A stretch of DNA of 64,000 nucleotides from Flaccisagitta enflata (GCA_965153355.1 OZ231126.1:58776001-58840000); one strand, 5' to 3'; shown: positions 32,094 to 44,402, counted from the first letter of the stretch. Notes: a model not told the origin generated them from the sequence alone. A program made the numbers and translations.

Positions 32094-33213
32094 CCTTGAA
32101 AATCCATGATTTTTCTAGAAAAAGCTGTTTTTTTCTTATGTGATCTTGACAAAAAATAGTCATTTCTCATGAACGTTGAACTAAGCAGCAAAAACATGTT
32201 TTCAAAGGGCTTTCCAAAGCTTTTTTAAATCTAAATTATCATTTCTGGAAGCAAAGTTGTGATCCTTCTTTTGTCATGGTTGGCGTGGTACTATCTAGGA
32301 TAAAAGTTTGGAACACTTATGGTTGACAGTGTGTTTCCCCCTCATGTGCTCAAAATTGATATACCTGATAGTTTTTGGTTATTTCTATATTCATACTAAC
32401 TAGATCAAAAGAGAAAAACAATCTTCAATTCAATTTAAGGACCATGAGTAAACGTTGCTAGGGAGCGTAACTATGTGTGACAGCCCTGTGATGCTCCCTA
32501 GCAACCGCCAAACCGGCGATATTCTTATAGAAAATAATGTGGGAAAGTTGTAGCAAATTTTATTTTTAACGATGTTCCCTCAAAAATTTTCATAGAATAC
32601 TGATACTTCAGGGTGATAATATGAAAGTGTGTTTCTATGGCAACCAAGACCCATGGGCAATAAAGCATCCTATTACAGTGGGAACCCGATTTAACGACCT
32701 TAAGGCCGAACCCTTATTGGACTGGGGATTTTCAGTGAGCATCTGAGAGGGTCTAAGAGGCTGTGATGGACCGTCACCTTGGCGACATTTTGTCAAGCAG
32801 AGAAAAAAGCAAACTTCTTCATTCAGCCATTTAAGGATATTTTTTTTATACCTCAGTGTATGTCGTCCCTGTAGGTATTCAACCGTTATAATATCAATTC
32901 CTTAAATGGCCGTGTTAATTTGTACAGACTGTGGTATGGTACTAAGCAATCATTAAACAGACTATGAGCTCACTGGCGATGGTACGTATTTCCTGTCAAG
33001 GCCTAGAGCACACGTGAAAAGTTCTTCTACATCTAAGCTCTGCTCCCCTTCGTCGCATTTAGAAAATTATGTATGTCATTTTCTGTTCGCATTTATTTGA
33101 ATGACTGTTTCAATTTTGTTCACACATGAATTTTTAATCTGAGGAACCTAATCTCATTAATCTTATTTTAGCGAACACTTCATCCTTTGATCACTGCAAA
33201 ACCGCCATGCCAG

Positions 33214-34062
33214 AATTAGGTCACAAAGCTCAGGTCGCGGCTGTGCTGCGCAGTTAGGTTGCTCAGGCCCCGATTAAATCGCTTAGGCTGGGTTTTGGTT
33301 GTTGAGGCTGGGATTAGGTTGTTGATGCTGGGATTAGGTTTTTGAGGCCAAGATTAGGTCGTTGAGGCCGGGATTAGGTCGTTGGGGTCAGAATTAAGTC
33401 GTTGAGACCAGGATTAGGTCGTTGGGGCAGGATTAGGTCAATGGGGCTGGGATTAGGTTGTTGAGGCCGGGATAAGGTTGTTGAGGTTGGGATAAGGCTG
33501 TTGAGGCTGGGATAAGGTTGTTGAGGCCAGGATAAGGTCGTTGAGGCCGGGATTAGGTCATTGTGGCCAGGGATTAGGTTGTTTAGGCTGGGATTAGGTC
33601 ATTTAGGCTGGGTATAGGTCTTTCAGGCTGGGATTAGGTCGTTCAGGCCGGGATTAGGTTGTTCAGGCTGGGATTAGGTCGTTCAGGCCAGGATTAGGTT
33701 GTTCAGGCTAGGATTAGGTCGTTCAGGCCGAGATTAGGTCGTTCAGGCCAGGATTAGGTCATTCAGACCGGGATTAGGTTGTTCAGGCCAGAATTAGGTT
33801 GTTCAGGCCTGGATTAGGTTGTTCTGGCTGGGGTTAGGTTGTTGAGGCTGGCATCAGGTCGTTCAGGCTGGAATAAGGTCGCTGAGGGTGGGATTAGGTA
33901 GCTGAGGCCGCAATTAGGTCGCTGAGGCTGCAATTAGGTCACTGTGGTCTCAGCAAAGTTGCTGAGTCCGCGAACAGGTCGCTGAGGCTGGTATAAGATC
34001 AAAGAGGCCAGGATTAGGTCTCTGAGACTGGGATTAGATCGCTGAGGCCAAGATTTGGTTGC
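33214..34062 (+). repeat. ~42-copy, 20-bp minisatellite
   Basis: Units such as GGGATTAGGTCGTTGAGGCC with variants (GTTCAGGCC, GGGATAAGG) fill about 850 bp inside the TA-target element. The GGATTAGG core is conserved while the GTTGAGGC part varies. Confidence 0.92.
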
Positions 34063-34271
34063 CCATGCGGTCATGCTGCTTTCTGCGCGACTGCAATGTG
34101 TGAGTTGTGGCCATAATGCGTCACGCACAGTTGTAACACATCATGCGTGACCGTACGCGCACGGTGTCACGAGCCGTTGTGTAGTATCACGCATGTTGCT
34201 GATATCAAATATTGATACTCCCGCATCATGAGGCTTTTCTTGGAATTTCTTTGTATAATGATTTACTTAAC

Positions 34272-34359
34272 GCTCAAGCGGCTGAAGTTGCGATGTTAGT
34301 CAAGAGGTAGCGAGTTGGGTTTGGGATTGGATGGTTATGAGTTCAAATCTCGATTGAGC
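34272..34359 (+). other. tRNA-like sequence (class II, Leu/Ser-like), probably a pseudogene
   Basis: 88 nt with ends GCTCAA and TTGAGC (6 pairs), a D stem GGCT/AGTC, an A-box-like CGGCTGAAGTTG, and a B-box/T loop GAGTTCAAATCTC (loop TTCAAAT, 4 of 5 stem pairs). The length allows a long variable arm. No clean anticodon stem could be drawn. It may be the head of a tRNA-derived SINE or a decayed tRNA gene carried inside the TA element. Confidence 0.35.
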
Positions 34360-35475
34360 TTTTACTTTTTATCCGTTTTAGGCCTACTGAAAGGGTTGAA
34401 ATTGAGCAGTGCTGCCGAAAACGTTTTTGAAGTTTTTTGACTAACTTCCCGCCAATGGACTGGGCAATGGGCACAGATTTATTATCAGCTCACGGTCTTT
34501 TATCAACTGAATTTTTTGTAGCGAAATAAAGGGTAAAAAGCATTCTGCCTTAAAGGGACTGGGGATTTTTGGTCGTTAAATCCGAATGTTGTTAAATCGA
34601 ATTTCTAATTTTCATTCATCAAAACTGCTTCATATAATAAGTAATTAGGGCAAGCATCAATGTCTAATTGATTTTATAGTCAGTATACAAGCATTAATGC
34701 AAATGGTCAACAGACAAAGAAACAGTAAAAGCTAAAGACAAACAGAAAGACAAACAGATTATAATACAGACAGGAAGACAGGCAAACAAAAACAGTCAGA
34801 TAATGTATGTAGCCTTGTAAAAGAATAAGTATAAAATACCATAAATGATTTATGGGATAAAAAACATTACTCAAAAATAGCTAGTTTTGATTTTAATTTT
34901 TTCAATGAAAAGCTTATTAATTAGGGATGTGGAAGTGATTGACTGCTTCCAATTTGGAGGATGGGATAACTACTAGTATTTGAACTATTAAATGGAAGCG
35001 GAAGCAGAAGCTGTGGAAGCGCTTCCACATCCCTATTATTCACTGATGATAATTCATTCTTTTTGTTCATAGTTTTTTTTTATTCTACAGCTGTTATCTT
35101 GTTCACTTTTGTGTTTAAAGTCTTAGTTTATATCAAAATATTTTTCATCAATTTTGAAATAAATCAAAGCTTCAATGAAAATTTTAAGTAAAAAAAAATT
35201 ATATGATAAAATAAAAGGTCAATGTCTCTAAATCAGGAAAAAAAATCCTAGGGACCTGAAAATAGCGACTTTAAATCAGGTTTGGCTGTTATATCAGGTG
35301 TCGTTAAATCAGGTAAAATTAACATTACAAAAGCCTGCAAAAATTTGGGACCAAAGAAACCTGGTTGTTAAATCCGAAATGTCGTTAAATCAGGTGACGA
35401 AAAGGCGGTAGTCCACTGTATTAGTTTATATTCCAAATATCAGTCTCTTACATTTGTAAGAGGTCTATCCGGTCG

Positions 35476-35990
35476 TTTCCATGGCATTCTGCGCCTTGAT
35501 TTTTTTTGTAAACAAGTCTCCCCCATGAGTTTTTAAGAAAACTATGACTAGAAAAGTCTGCCGAAAAAAAAAAGAAAAAGAGCGCAAAACAAGCTTACCG
35601 TTAGCACAGTCCATAATATTTTTCCATTGATTCCACTGTTTAAGAATTGAAAAACCGCTTGACCTAATCTATATGAATAAAACCCAAAAATTACATCATC
35701 ATAACTAAATCGGGAAGAAAATCAACAATTTCTCAAACATGCGGGGAAGAAATTGCATTTGGCTAAAACTGGCTATCCCCCAGCAAGAAATTTACTTTGA
35801 TAACTTCCACTGACTCAACATTTGGAGAGAAAACCAAAGGGGCGATATGGATGAGGCTGCCATCCTTTCACCCTATACTGTGAACCTACGACCTTGACTC
35901 GCATGACGACTTCGTCGTCGTCATCATCGTCGTCGTCATTGTCGATGTATCATCGAATTCATCGATTCTATCCTTAAAAATCTCCGACAA
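35476..35990. other. Unassigned sequence, no gene seen
   Basis: Includes a short GTCGTC/ATCATC triplet run near 35910-35940. No gene was recognised. Confidence 0.35.
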
Positions 35991-36116
35991 GCGTTTCCGC
36001 GCAATTAGGGTCCATCCGTCCGTCCATCCTTAACAATTTTAAATTCCAAGCAGTTTTCGCATTACTGCTTCTGCCCAACCGTCCGCAACTGGATTGCCGT
36101 GTATCCGGCCTTGTTT
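35991..36116 (+). mobile_element. GTCC-hairpin element, truncated head
   Basis: Head remnant GCGTTTCCGCGCAATTAG, short GTCCATCCGTCCGTCC tract, TTACTGCTTCTGCCCAACCG, GATTGCCGTGTATCCGGCC then TTG. Confidence 0.7.
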
Positions 36117-36216
36117 CTGTCATGGTTACGTATCTGTTTGCGAGCTTGGAACTACTCATAATTAGGAGGTAAGAATCTATCTATCTGTCTACCTGCTTGC
36201 TTGCGTTTATCTGTGC

Positions 36217-36384
<168 letters not shown>

Positions 36385-36584
36385 GGCATCATTTTCCCCC
36401 GTAGTTTCTTATCAGCCCCTATTTAACTATGTTAGTACACGTAATTGTTGATACTACGTGAAATGGGTTTTGGGTAATTGTTGTTATTACGTGAAATGAG
36501 TTTACAGTTTTTTAACCATTTCTCGAAGGTCGTTGAGGACGCGATGAGGAACGCGGTAAAGGACGCGATAGAGGTCATCGAACG

Positions 36585-36663
36585 CGTGGAGAGAGAGAGA
36601 GAGAGAGAGAGAGCAAGCAGGAGGCGGAGCGAGCGAGAGAAGAGAAGAAGAAGAAGAAGAGAA

Positions 36664-36695
<32 letters not shown>

Positions 36696-36705
36696 CGTAC
36701 ACCTT
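36585..36705 (+). repeat. (GA)n / GAA purine tract
   Basis: GAGAGAGA runs interrupted by GCAAGCAGGAGGCGGAGCG and AAGAAGAAG. Confidence 0.9.
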
Positions 36706-36738
36706 TGATCGGGCCTGAAGCAGAGAGATTCGAGGTTT

Positions 36739-36881
36739 TTTGTCGCTGGCTAAGCGACTCTATAAGAGGGTGTGTCCATAGGTCTGTAACGCGAAATCGA
36801 CTTAAACGGTGATTTCCGAGCATTGCTGCTCCTGGCCACCCACCAGCGTTTGCTTTTTGGCCGTGTATCCGGCCTTGTTTC
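36739..36881 (+). mobile_element. GTCC-hairpin element lacking the GTCC tract
   Basis: Head GTCGCTGGCTAAGCGAC, CTCTATAAGAGGGTGTGTCC, then directly the body and GGCCGTGTATCCGGCC then TTG. The microsatellite is reduced to a single GTCC. Confidence 0.68.
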
Positions 36882-37737
36882 TGCAACAACACGTTGCCAA
36901 CGAGTCAAGATCGTTCAGTACACGATGAACGAGGAAACTGCCTTTGACTCTCTGCCACTATTTTCATCTCTATCTCTGTCTTTGTCTCTGCCACTATCTC
37001 TATCTCTATCTCCGTTTTTCGTTTTTTACCATGACGAGGTCATAAACCCCTGGTAAAAAAGTATGACATGGTCAAAGTCTATTTCTTTGCCAGACATTAA
37101 AATATTATTATATTGATCGGACGTCGAGATATTTTATCAGAAATTGTAGCATCAAATTGATTATTTGACTTGGACAACATAACACTACAACCAAAATAAA
37201 GATAAAAGTAGGGACAAGAGCCTTGGGAGCTCTTACTGGTGTTTCATGCGCACCCCTCACAGCTATCCTTAGAATTATCAAAAATCCATCTTAACCCTTA
37301 CCAAAGAGCGGCTCAACAGATACTAATCAACAGCAAGAAATAAACAAGATCCAAACAAGAAAACCGTGTTTTTTGATGAAAAAAATTACTGAAAATGACT
37401 TTGAAATGAAAGATGGAATAAAACGAAGACAAAGAGACAGCGTAGAGAAGGCAACAAACAAAACAAGGCCGGATGCACGGCTACCACACCGCTGCCCAAA
37501 AGGAGGGATAGTAGAAGCCAGTGATTTTTGATGGCCATTTTTTCAAGATGTCTATGTAAACAGTATTTATCTATAATGGATCATTTAAAAAAGATATCTA
37601 CTGTAAACTGTCTACTAAAGGCTTTCAAGGACGTTGACTTTCTGCCGGGTTCCTTAATTTCCAACTTGTCGAAATCTGGGCAAGAAGACTTCTCATGCAA
37701 ACTCGGGAAAGCTAATTGACTTTTCTGCCTCCGTCTC
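36882..37737. other. Unassigned sequence, no gene seen
   Basis: A short CTCTGTCT run (36961-37015) and the fragment CAAGGCCGGATGCACGGC (37463-37480), an end of a GTCC-hairpin element. No gene was recognised. Confidence 0.4.
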
Positions 37738-38007
37738 TGAGCGTGTTTCTACTAAAAGCAGCATTCACGTTCATTCCTGTTTAACGCGTTTAGAGCGTGA
37801 ACTTAAATTTATGAATTTGAACGGTTCCTTGAGGGATTGAGCGAAGTGAGTGAGCAAGTCAATGAAGCAAAGTGGGCGTAGCAAAGCGAATCAGCAGAGT
37901 GAGTGAGTGAGCGAGTGAGCGAGTGAGCAGAGTGAGCGGTGCAAGCGAACAAACGTAGCGAGCGACCAAGTGTCCTGTTAAAAACGCGATTGTCAGAAGT
38001 AGACCCT
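37738..38007. mobile_element. MITE G, copy 1, with GAGCGAGT octamer repeats
   Basis: Left GAGCGTGTTTCTACTA and right CAGAAGTAGACCCTC are diverged forms of the inverted ends seen in copy 2 (61.24 kb). The interior carries AAAACGCGATTGT and a degenerate GAGTGAGC/GAGCGAGT octamer array. Confidence 0.6.
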
Positions 38008-38225
38008 CTGTCTCTGCATATGTGTAGGTCTTACTCTATGTTTTTGGGGGATCTCTGTCTGCCATAGTGTCTGCTTGTCGTGCCAATGGTTTTTGTCTTG
38101 TTATTGCGTCTGTCTGTCGGTCTGACTGTCGGACTGTCTGTCGATCTTTGCTTTCTCAGCTCTTTCCCTTTTTCAGTATCTTTTCCTCATTTTCCTTTCT
38201 CTCTTCCTTTCTTTCTATTTTTTCT

Positions 38226-38460
<235 letters not shown>

Positions 38461-38630
38461 TCTTTCTTCCCGTCACTCATCGCCAATCCATTCATGAGGG
38501 AGTAAACAAGTCATTCCCACAGAACCTTGAGCCTAGGAATTGGTTATTTTTCTCACAACCTTCTTAACCCTTTTCACGACAGACAAACTCTTTCTCATTC
38601 CGCAAGAAAGCAATCATTCTTCGTTTCACA

Positions 38631-38760
<130 letters not shown>

Positions 38761-39023
38761 TTTTTGTTATTAGCTGATCAGCCACCAATGGACATCTCTT
38801 AACTATCTTAGTTACAGACGGTTGATCGGAGGAAATGCATGAAAACCTCTGAAACCTTTGAAACCTTTGAAACCTTGTTCTTGAAACTGAAAACATTTTG
38901 TGCCGGTTTAATCAGAAATCACACGCTCATTTCCTCCACGTACCTTTTCCCCCTCATTCCGCCCATCCCCCTCTATCCCCCTCCAACCCCCTCCAATGGA
39001 GGGCCTCCATCCCTCACTACCAG

Positions 39024-39631
39024 CCAAAACACGGAATGAGTTGAGGTAGAATGATCGTCTCTCACTTTGATAGTTTTTGGGTCATTGTAGTTTGTACAAT
39101 ATAAAACTAAAGGAAACTAAATCACTTTTTGGGCGCTTTTTGAAATATATGCAAAAATGGGGAAAATTTAGTTCATTTTTTATCATAACTCTTTGTGGTG
39201 ATGTTTTCTGGTATTCTTGACTGCAGATTTGGATTCAGCGAGTGCTTTGCGGTTCGTTTGATATGTCACACTATATAATTTTGAAAAAGAAATAAAAAAT
39301 AAATTTTTTCGTCATATTGCTATGAAATACATTTATTTTTAATGATTCTTTTTTAAAAATCAGTTCTTACTTCTTTTTCAAAAGTATATAGTGTAACCTG
39401 TCAAATAAATCGGAAGCCACCACTGAAGTCCATATCTGCGTCAAAATACTAAATGAAATCATCACAAAGGGTTGTAATAAATATGCTAATTTTATTATTT
39501 TATTATATATTTCAGAAAGCGCCCCAAAAATGATTTAGTTCTTTTTATTTTTGTATTATACACACGACAAAGACTCAAAACCTATCAGAGTTGTAGACGA
39601 TCATTTCAAGTCAACTCATTCCGTGTTCTGG
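39024..39631. mobile_element. 608-bp inverted-repeat element M
   Basis: Left end CCAAAACACGGAATGAGTTG, right end CAACTCATTCCGTGTTCTGG. Inversion extends further inside (GATGATCGTC-type and GATAGTTTTTGGGTC versus GACTCAAAACCTATC; GAAAGCGCCCCAAAAATGAT versus ATCACTTTTTGGGCGCTTTT). No coding capacity; foldback-like MITE. Confidence 0.78.
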
Positions 39632-39744
39632 CGGACAGTGCCCTGATTGTTTTCTTCCTCATCTCCTCTTTTTCTCCTTCAACGTCATTATCATCACCTA
39701 TCTGTATCGCGTTAACTGACTTTCGCCGTCGTTAATCGCAATTA

Positions 39745-39846
39745 GTGTCTCTGTCTCTGTCTCTGTCTTTGTCTTTGTCTGTCTCTGTCTCTTTGTCTAT
39801 CTCTGTCTCTGTCTCTGTCTCTGTCTCTTTCTCTGTCTCTGTCTCA
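39745..39846 (+). repeat. (TGTCTC)n microsatellite
   Basis: About 100 bp of GTCTCT hexamers with TTTGTC variants. Confidence 0.93.
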
Positions 39847-40211
39847 CCACAACAAATCAATTGTGTTTTATCTGCTTTGATTTTCCACTTTATATCCGAG
39901 CCTTCCTCTCTCTCAGGGTTTTTTTTTCATTATACAAAGGAGGTTGATAATGATGGTTATTTGCTTCATAATCATTTCTATCATTTCAATCTCTGGAAAT
40001 GACGTAAAATCCATAATTTCAGTCACATGGTTATAACACTGCACAGTCTGCACTAAGATGGAGCGCTTATGCCCATTGTTTCCAGATTGAAATGGCAATC
40101 ATTGACGGAATTACGTCGACGAGATTGACAAAAACTGGTGCTTTGAGTGGAACTAAACATTTATTTGATAATAGTGTCTAGCCTATAGGAACACAAATTG
40201 GCTATTTTTTT

Positions 40212-40421
40212 ATGTGCGTCGTCGCACTTCTATGAGAGATCAGGTCCGTCGGTCGGTTGGTAACGCAAACCTTTGAAATGCTCCAAAGTCCAAACGGCAG
40301 ATTTTGACGTCTTCCTTGACTCCTATCACCCCTGTATTTGGTTGTCCGTTCATTCATTCATTCATTCATTCAAAACGTTTATTCACAATGACCTTATCAG
40401 CGAGGAGCACTTGGCCTTGTT
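40212..40421 (+). mobile_element. Diverged GTCC-hairpin element with (ATTC)n
   Basis: Head GTGCGTCGTCGCAC (5-bp stem), CTTCTATGAGAG, GTCCGTCGGTCGGTTGG, an ATTC run at 40349-40371, and GGCCTTGTTC at the end. Confidence 0.55.
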
Positions 40422-40790
40422 CTTTTTCTGCAAATGATGTTGATGTACACCACAGATAGCGTAACGAATGGATCATAGACAAACTGAAGAACATAAAGAC
40501 AGATACATTTATTCTTATTTCAGCCTCAAATATTTAAGGTCGCAAACGAAAAGAGTAAATGGCAGAAAGACAACATCAAGAAGAAGATCTAGTGACAAAG
40601 ACAAAGACAACAGTGACAACAATGACAACAAGAAGATCTCGTGACAAAGTTTTGTGTATTTTTGGTGCAGTGATGAAATTCCTTTGAGTTCAAAGGTCAA
40701 AACGGAAGAAAGAAACCAACCAAACTGCAAGCAAGGAAAAAGAGAGAAGAAAAGAGGAAACTCGGGAAAGTAACTATGTGACTCGCTACA

Positions 40791-40966
40791 AAAGAAAAAG
40801 AAAAAGAAATAGAAAAAGAAAAAGAAAAGATTAAGAAAAAGAAAAAGAAAAAGAAAAAGAAAAAGAAAAAGAAAAAGAAAAAGAAAAAGAAACAGAAACA
40901 GAAAAAGAAAAGGAAAAGGAAAAGGAAAAGGAAAAGGAAAAGGAAAAAGAAAAAGAATAAGAAAAA
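40791..40966 (+). repeat. (AAAAAG)n purine tract
   Basis: About 170 bp of GAAAAA/AAAAGG hexamers. Confidence 0.94.
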
Positions 40967-41196
40967 GCTGAACCAGTAACCCGGGGTTACAATATCGTCG
41001 CGGGCGCTTGAGCACTTCAGACAATCACAATCATGGACATGGCATCCCACATACATATTTTCACACTTCTTAACTCATGCGTATGAATGTCGGATGGACT
41101 AATGGACCAACTGACTGGCAGATAGATGGACTCGCAACTAAAATGGCGAAAAAAAACAATGATGGAGACAAAAAAGAAAGAAGAAAGGAGAAGTAA

Positions 41197-41300
41197 CAAG
41201 GCTGGATACACGGCTACCTCAGTCGCGTTCGGGTGGACAGGGGCCGTTTGTCAGGTCACTAGAGCATTAAGGCAGGAGCGGTAAGGCCGCAAGAACATAA
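41197..41300 (-). mobile_element. GTCC-hairpin element, 3' half only
   Basis: CAAGGCTGGATACACGGC, GTCGCGTTCGGGTGGACAGG, and GGCAGGAGCGGTAAGGCC are the distal half of a type 2 copy. It is cut off where foldback copy 6 begins; the matching head may be the fragment at 41966-42029. Confidence 0.65.
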
Positions 41301-41307
41301 AAAAGGT

Positions 41308-41961
41308 AATAGTCGCAAAAGCGTTAGATGGTCAGCGATACCCGTTGCCCCTATGTGAGTAAATGTGGGTGTGTGATGGTGAGAGGGGCAGCGGCCCCGA
41401 AGGAGCCGATGACCTATGCTTAGTAAGTTTTGAAGCTTTAGGCTTGAATTTGAGCATAGACATTAGGATTAAAGCCTTTAGGCTGTGATTTGAGCCTCAA
41501 GGCTGTGATTTGAGCCATGAGGCTGTGATTTGAGCCTTGGGGCTGTGATTTGAGCCTCGAGGCTGTGATTTGAGCCTCGAGGCTGTGGTTTGAACCTTGA
41601 GGCTGGAAGTTGGGGCTGGGATTTGAGACTCGAGGCTGGGATTTGAGCCTCCAGGCTGGGATTAGAGGCTCGAGGCTAGGAATTGAGGCAAAAGGCTGGG
41701 ATTTGAGGCTCAAGGCTGGGATTTGAGCTTTGAGGCTGGGATTTGAGCCCCAAGGCTGGAATTTGGGCCTCAAGGCAAGGATTTGGGCCTCGAGGCTAAG
41801 ATTTGGACCTCAGGGCTGGGATTTGAGCCTCAAGGCTAGGATATGAGCTTTGAAGGGGGTGGACGGAGAAGGAGGAGAAGAAGAAGAAGAAGAAGAAGAA
41901 GAAGAAGAAGGAGAAATTTCCCCTATATGTGAAAGCATAGGTCATCGGCCCCTTCGGGGTA
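41308..41961 (+). mobile_element. Foldback element, family A, copy 6
   Basis: Leader AGTCGCAAAAGCGTTAGATG (a variant also seen at 61.6 kb), GCGATACCCGTTGCCCC, arm GGGGCAGCGGCCCCGAAGG, and right arm TAGGTCATCGGCCCCTTCGG. The right CGCTGCC end is missing. The interior is a ~20-bp minisatellite and a GAA run. Confidence 0.72.
41432..41855 (+). repeat. ~21-copy minisatellite of foldback copy 6
   Basis: Unit GAGGCTGTGATTTGAGCCTC with GCTGGGATTTGAG variants; then (AGA)n at 41873-41912. Confidence 0.9.
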
Positions 41962-41965
41962 AAAT

Positions 41966-42029
41966 GTGATTGACCGACCAACCAATGGACGGACATAGCG
42001 GGGTGAATAGTCGCGTAGGACATAACTAA
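41966..42029 (-). mobile_element. GTCC-hairpin element, head half only
   Basis: GATTGACCGACCAACCAATGG, GGACATAGCGGGGTGAATAG and TCGCGTAGGACATAACTAAA form the head-proximal half of a type 2 copy, in the same orientation as the distal half at 41197-41300. Together they suggest that foldback copy 6 is inserted in one GTCC-hairpin element. Confidence 0.6.
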
Positions 42030-42558
42030 AAAAAAAAGGCGAAAAAAGGAGGAAAAAAAAGTGAATGGAAAAGGAGAGTGAGAAATGGAAAAAGAGAGAA
42101 TAAGTGGGGGGGGGGAAGATGAAGAGGAAAAAGATAAAACATGATATGAATAGGAAGAGGAGACAGAACACGTAAGCAGACTCACGTCTTCCGCTCACCA
42201 GATGGCAGAAGGGCAAAAAAGGTGAATACCGGAGGATAGTGAGGGGGAAAATTAGGAGAGGAAGTAGATCATGAAAGTGGGGCTGGGAACAAGAAATTCT
42301 GATGTGCAAATTTGGGTAAAGTGTATAGTTGCCAAGTATGCTCAGTAAGGCCTTGCGGGTTTGGCCGTGAGAAGGCCAAGGCTCGGTTTTGAGGCCAAAC
42401 CCGAAATTCGGTTTTACTTACAAAACCGACCTTGTTTTCTAGCAGTTTTTTATTTCTGTATTATTCTTTTATTCTACCCCTCATCAAACTATTTTTGTTT
42501 TTTTTCTCACCTTTATGATCAAATTATGTGTTTATATGTGTCTGCCTGTCTGTCTGTT

Positions 42559-42672
<114 letters not shown>

Positions 42673-42704
42673 TACTTGCATTTATTTCTTGATTTTTTTG
42701 TTTT

Positions 42705-42939
42705 TTTAGTCGCGTGCACACGACTCTACACCTCGCTTTGTCCGTCCGTCGGTAGGTTGGTCGGTTGGTTGATTGGTCGGTCGGTCCCCATTTTACTTTT
42801 TTTATCAATCTTATTTCTTTAAGTCATTTTAAGTCATTTAAGGGTAAACAAAGACATTCTACGTCAATCTGAGTCATTCTGAGTCATTCTAAGTCAGTCT
42901 GTAAGTGTTGCACGCAACTTATGGGTATTGGCTTTATTT
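42705..42939 (+). mobile_element. GTCC-hairpin element, type 3, nested in element J
   Basis: Head AGTCGCGTGCACACGACT, GTCCGTCCGTCGG then GGTTGG-type tract, GTCATTCTGA units, and the end GTGTTGCACGCAACTTATGG. Confidence 0.78.
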
Positions 42940-43233
42940 CTGTTTATATTGTTAAAACTAATTTCTTCCCCTTTTTGCTCAAATTTTTTTTTTAGATTTT
43001 TTGCTGTCTCACTATGTCTGTGTCTATGTTTGTTTGTCTGTGTGTGTTCTTTTTCTATTTTTTTTTCTCTTATTTTTTTTTTCACTTTTTTTTCTATATT
43101 TCCTTTTTCAATCTATCTTTTTCTTACTATATTTAGTTAAAAAACCGATATAAACCCGAGGAAAGGTTTTGGGGTATACCGAACCCGAACCAAAACCGTG
43201 GAAAAAAACGCCATACGCAAGGCCTTGCTCAGT

Positions 43234-43813
43234 AATATCAATTGGCACTTTTGTGACTCTTTGTCAGTCAATTGATTGGTCTGTTTGTCTATTGATTTTT
43301 CTTTCCATCTCTTTTTAAAACTTTTAAAGCATTTAAATTATATATTTGGATATATTTGGAATATTCTTGGGAAAATCAGTAAGTGGGGTATAGGGGGGCA
43401 GGAAGTTTTGAAACCCAAAAAGGAGATGGCGCTGAAATATTACGAATAGATGGATGAAAGAATGAAGAAAATGGATGTGAGCTGATTGTCAGATGAAAAA
43501 TTACAGCCGGAGTCTGCTTGATCCAGTATAATTAATTTTGGCTACTATCAGATGAAAAAAAAACGATGGGAATGGTTCAGCTCATCTTCCTCAACGTAGA
43601 TATCCAAAGGCTTGGAATAGCTTGTTTTCAGCAAGGTAAAACTATTTCAAATATTGTTCATACTTTTGAAAGGAAAGAAGCTGAAAATAAAACAGATGAT
43701 GTAAGAAAAAAAATGTCATTACAGCATTTGATAATCAGCGGTTCTTGTTGGCCTGGAGCGAATATTGGTCAGGAAAATCAGGATGTGGCGTAAAATAAGG
43801 CTGAGGATTACCT
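43234..43813. other. Unassigned sequence, no gene seen
   Basis: An open frame of 75 codons at 43566-43793 has no recognisable motif and average composition; I do not call it a gene. Confidence 0.35.
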
Positions 43814-44402
43814 AGTCATCCAAGGATCGCACATGGTCAGCGGTACCCGATGCGCTGCTTGGAGAGATTAGCGGCAGAAGTGGAGTGAAAGCAGGGCAGC
43901 GACCCTAAAGGGCCGATATCCTGTAGGACATAGGGATGAATTTCCAGACGTCCTGAGAAGGCACATTTGAGGTCTTTGGGGATACTTTCCATGTTATTTA
44001 ATGAGAACATGTTTTTTTCCCATTTATTTGTCAATTTTCAATGTTATTCAATCTGATCATTTATTTCAAAAGTTTGTCAATTTTCCATATTCTTCAATAG
44101 GAATTTCCCATAATCTTAACTTCTTGTGAATTTTCCGTGTTATTTAATGGGAATTTCATATTTCTTTATTTTTTTACCAATTTTCATTGTTATTCAATGG
44201 GAATTTTGCATTTTTTTATCAATTGTCCATGTTATTCAATGGGAACAGAAGGCTCAGAAGCTTTGGCGGGGGGGTGGGTGGGACGGACGTACGTACAGAC
44301 GGACGTATGGACGGATGGACAGATGGACGGACGTCTGGAAATTCACCCCTGTGTCCTACAGGACATTGGCCATTTAGGGCCCTTTAGGGCCGCTGCCCAA
44401 AA
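43814..44402 (+). mobile_element. Foldback element, family A, copy 7
   Basis: Leader AGTCATCCAAGGATCGCACA, arm GCAGCGACCCTAAAGGGCCG with ATCCTGTAGGAC. The interior uses a different tandem unit (~40 bp with CATGTTATTCAATGGGAA). Right side: GGACGGACGTACGTACAG tract, GTCTGGAAATTCACCCCTG, and CCGCTGCCC. Confidence 0.78.

Larger units (their letters stand above)
32676..35418. mobile_element. 2.7-kb TA-target element (pogo/Tigger-like) with a minisatellite
   Basis: Begins CAGTGGGAACCCGATTTAAC and ends GGCGGTAGTCCACTG, flanked by TA (32674-32675 and 35419-35420). CGTTAAATC motifs recur near both ends. It contains no recognisable transposase (no helix-turn-helix or DDE frame), so it is non-autonomous. 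The centre is a long ~20-bp tandem array and a tRNA-like segment. The empty site is inferred from element D copy 2. Confidence 0.8.
32446..35475. mobile_element. Element D, copy 1, split by element E2
   Basis: 32446-32675 matches the middle of element D near 48.14-48.39 kb (AACAGCCCTGTGATGCTCCC; GGGCAATAAAGCATCC). The matching sequence resumes at 35419 (TTAGTTTATATTCCAAATAT versus TTAGTTTGCATTCCAAATAT). Both termini of this D copy are missing. The continuity on each side of the 2.7-kb insertion fixes the insertion point at a TA. Confidence 0.75.
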
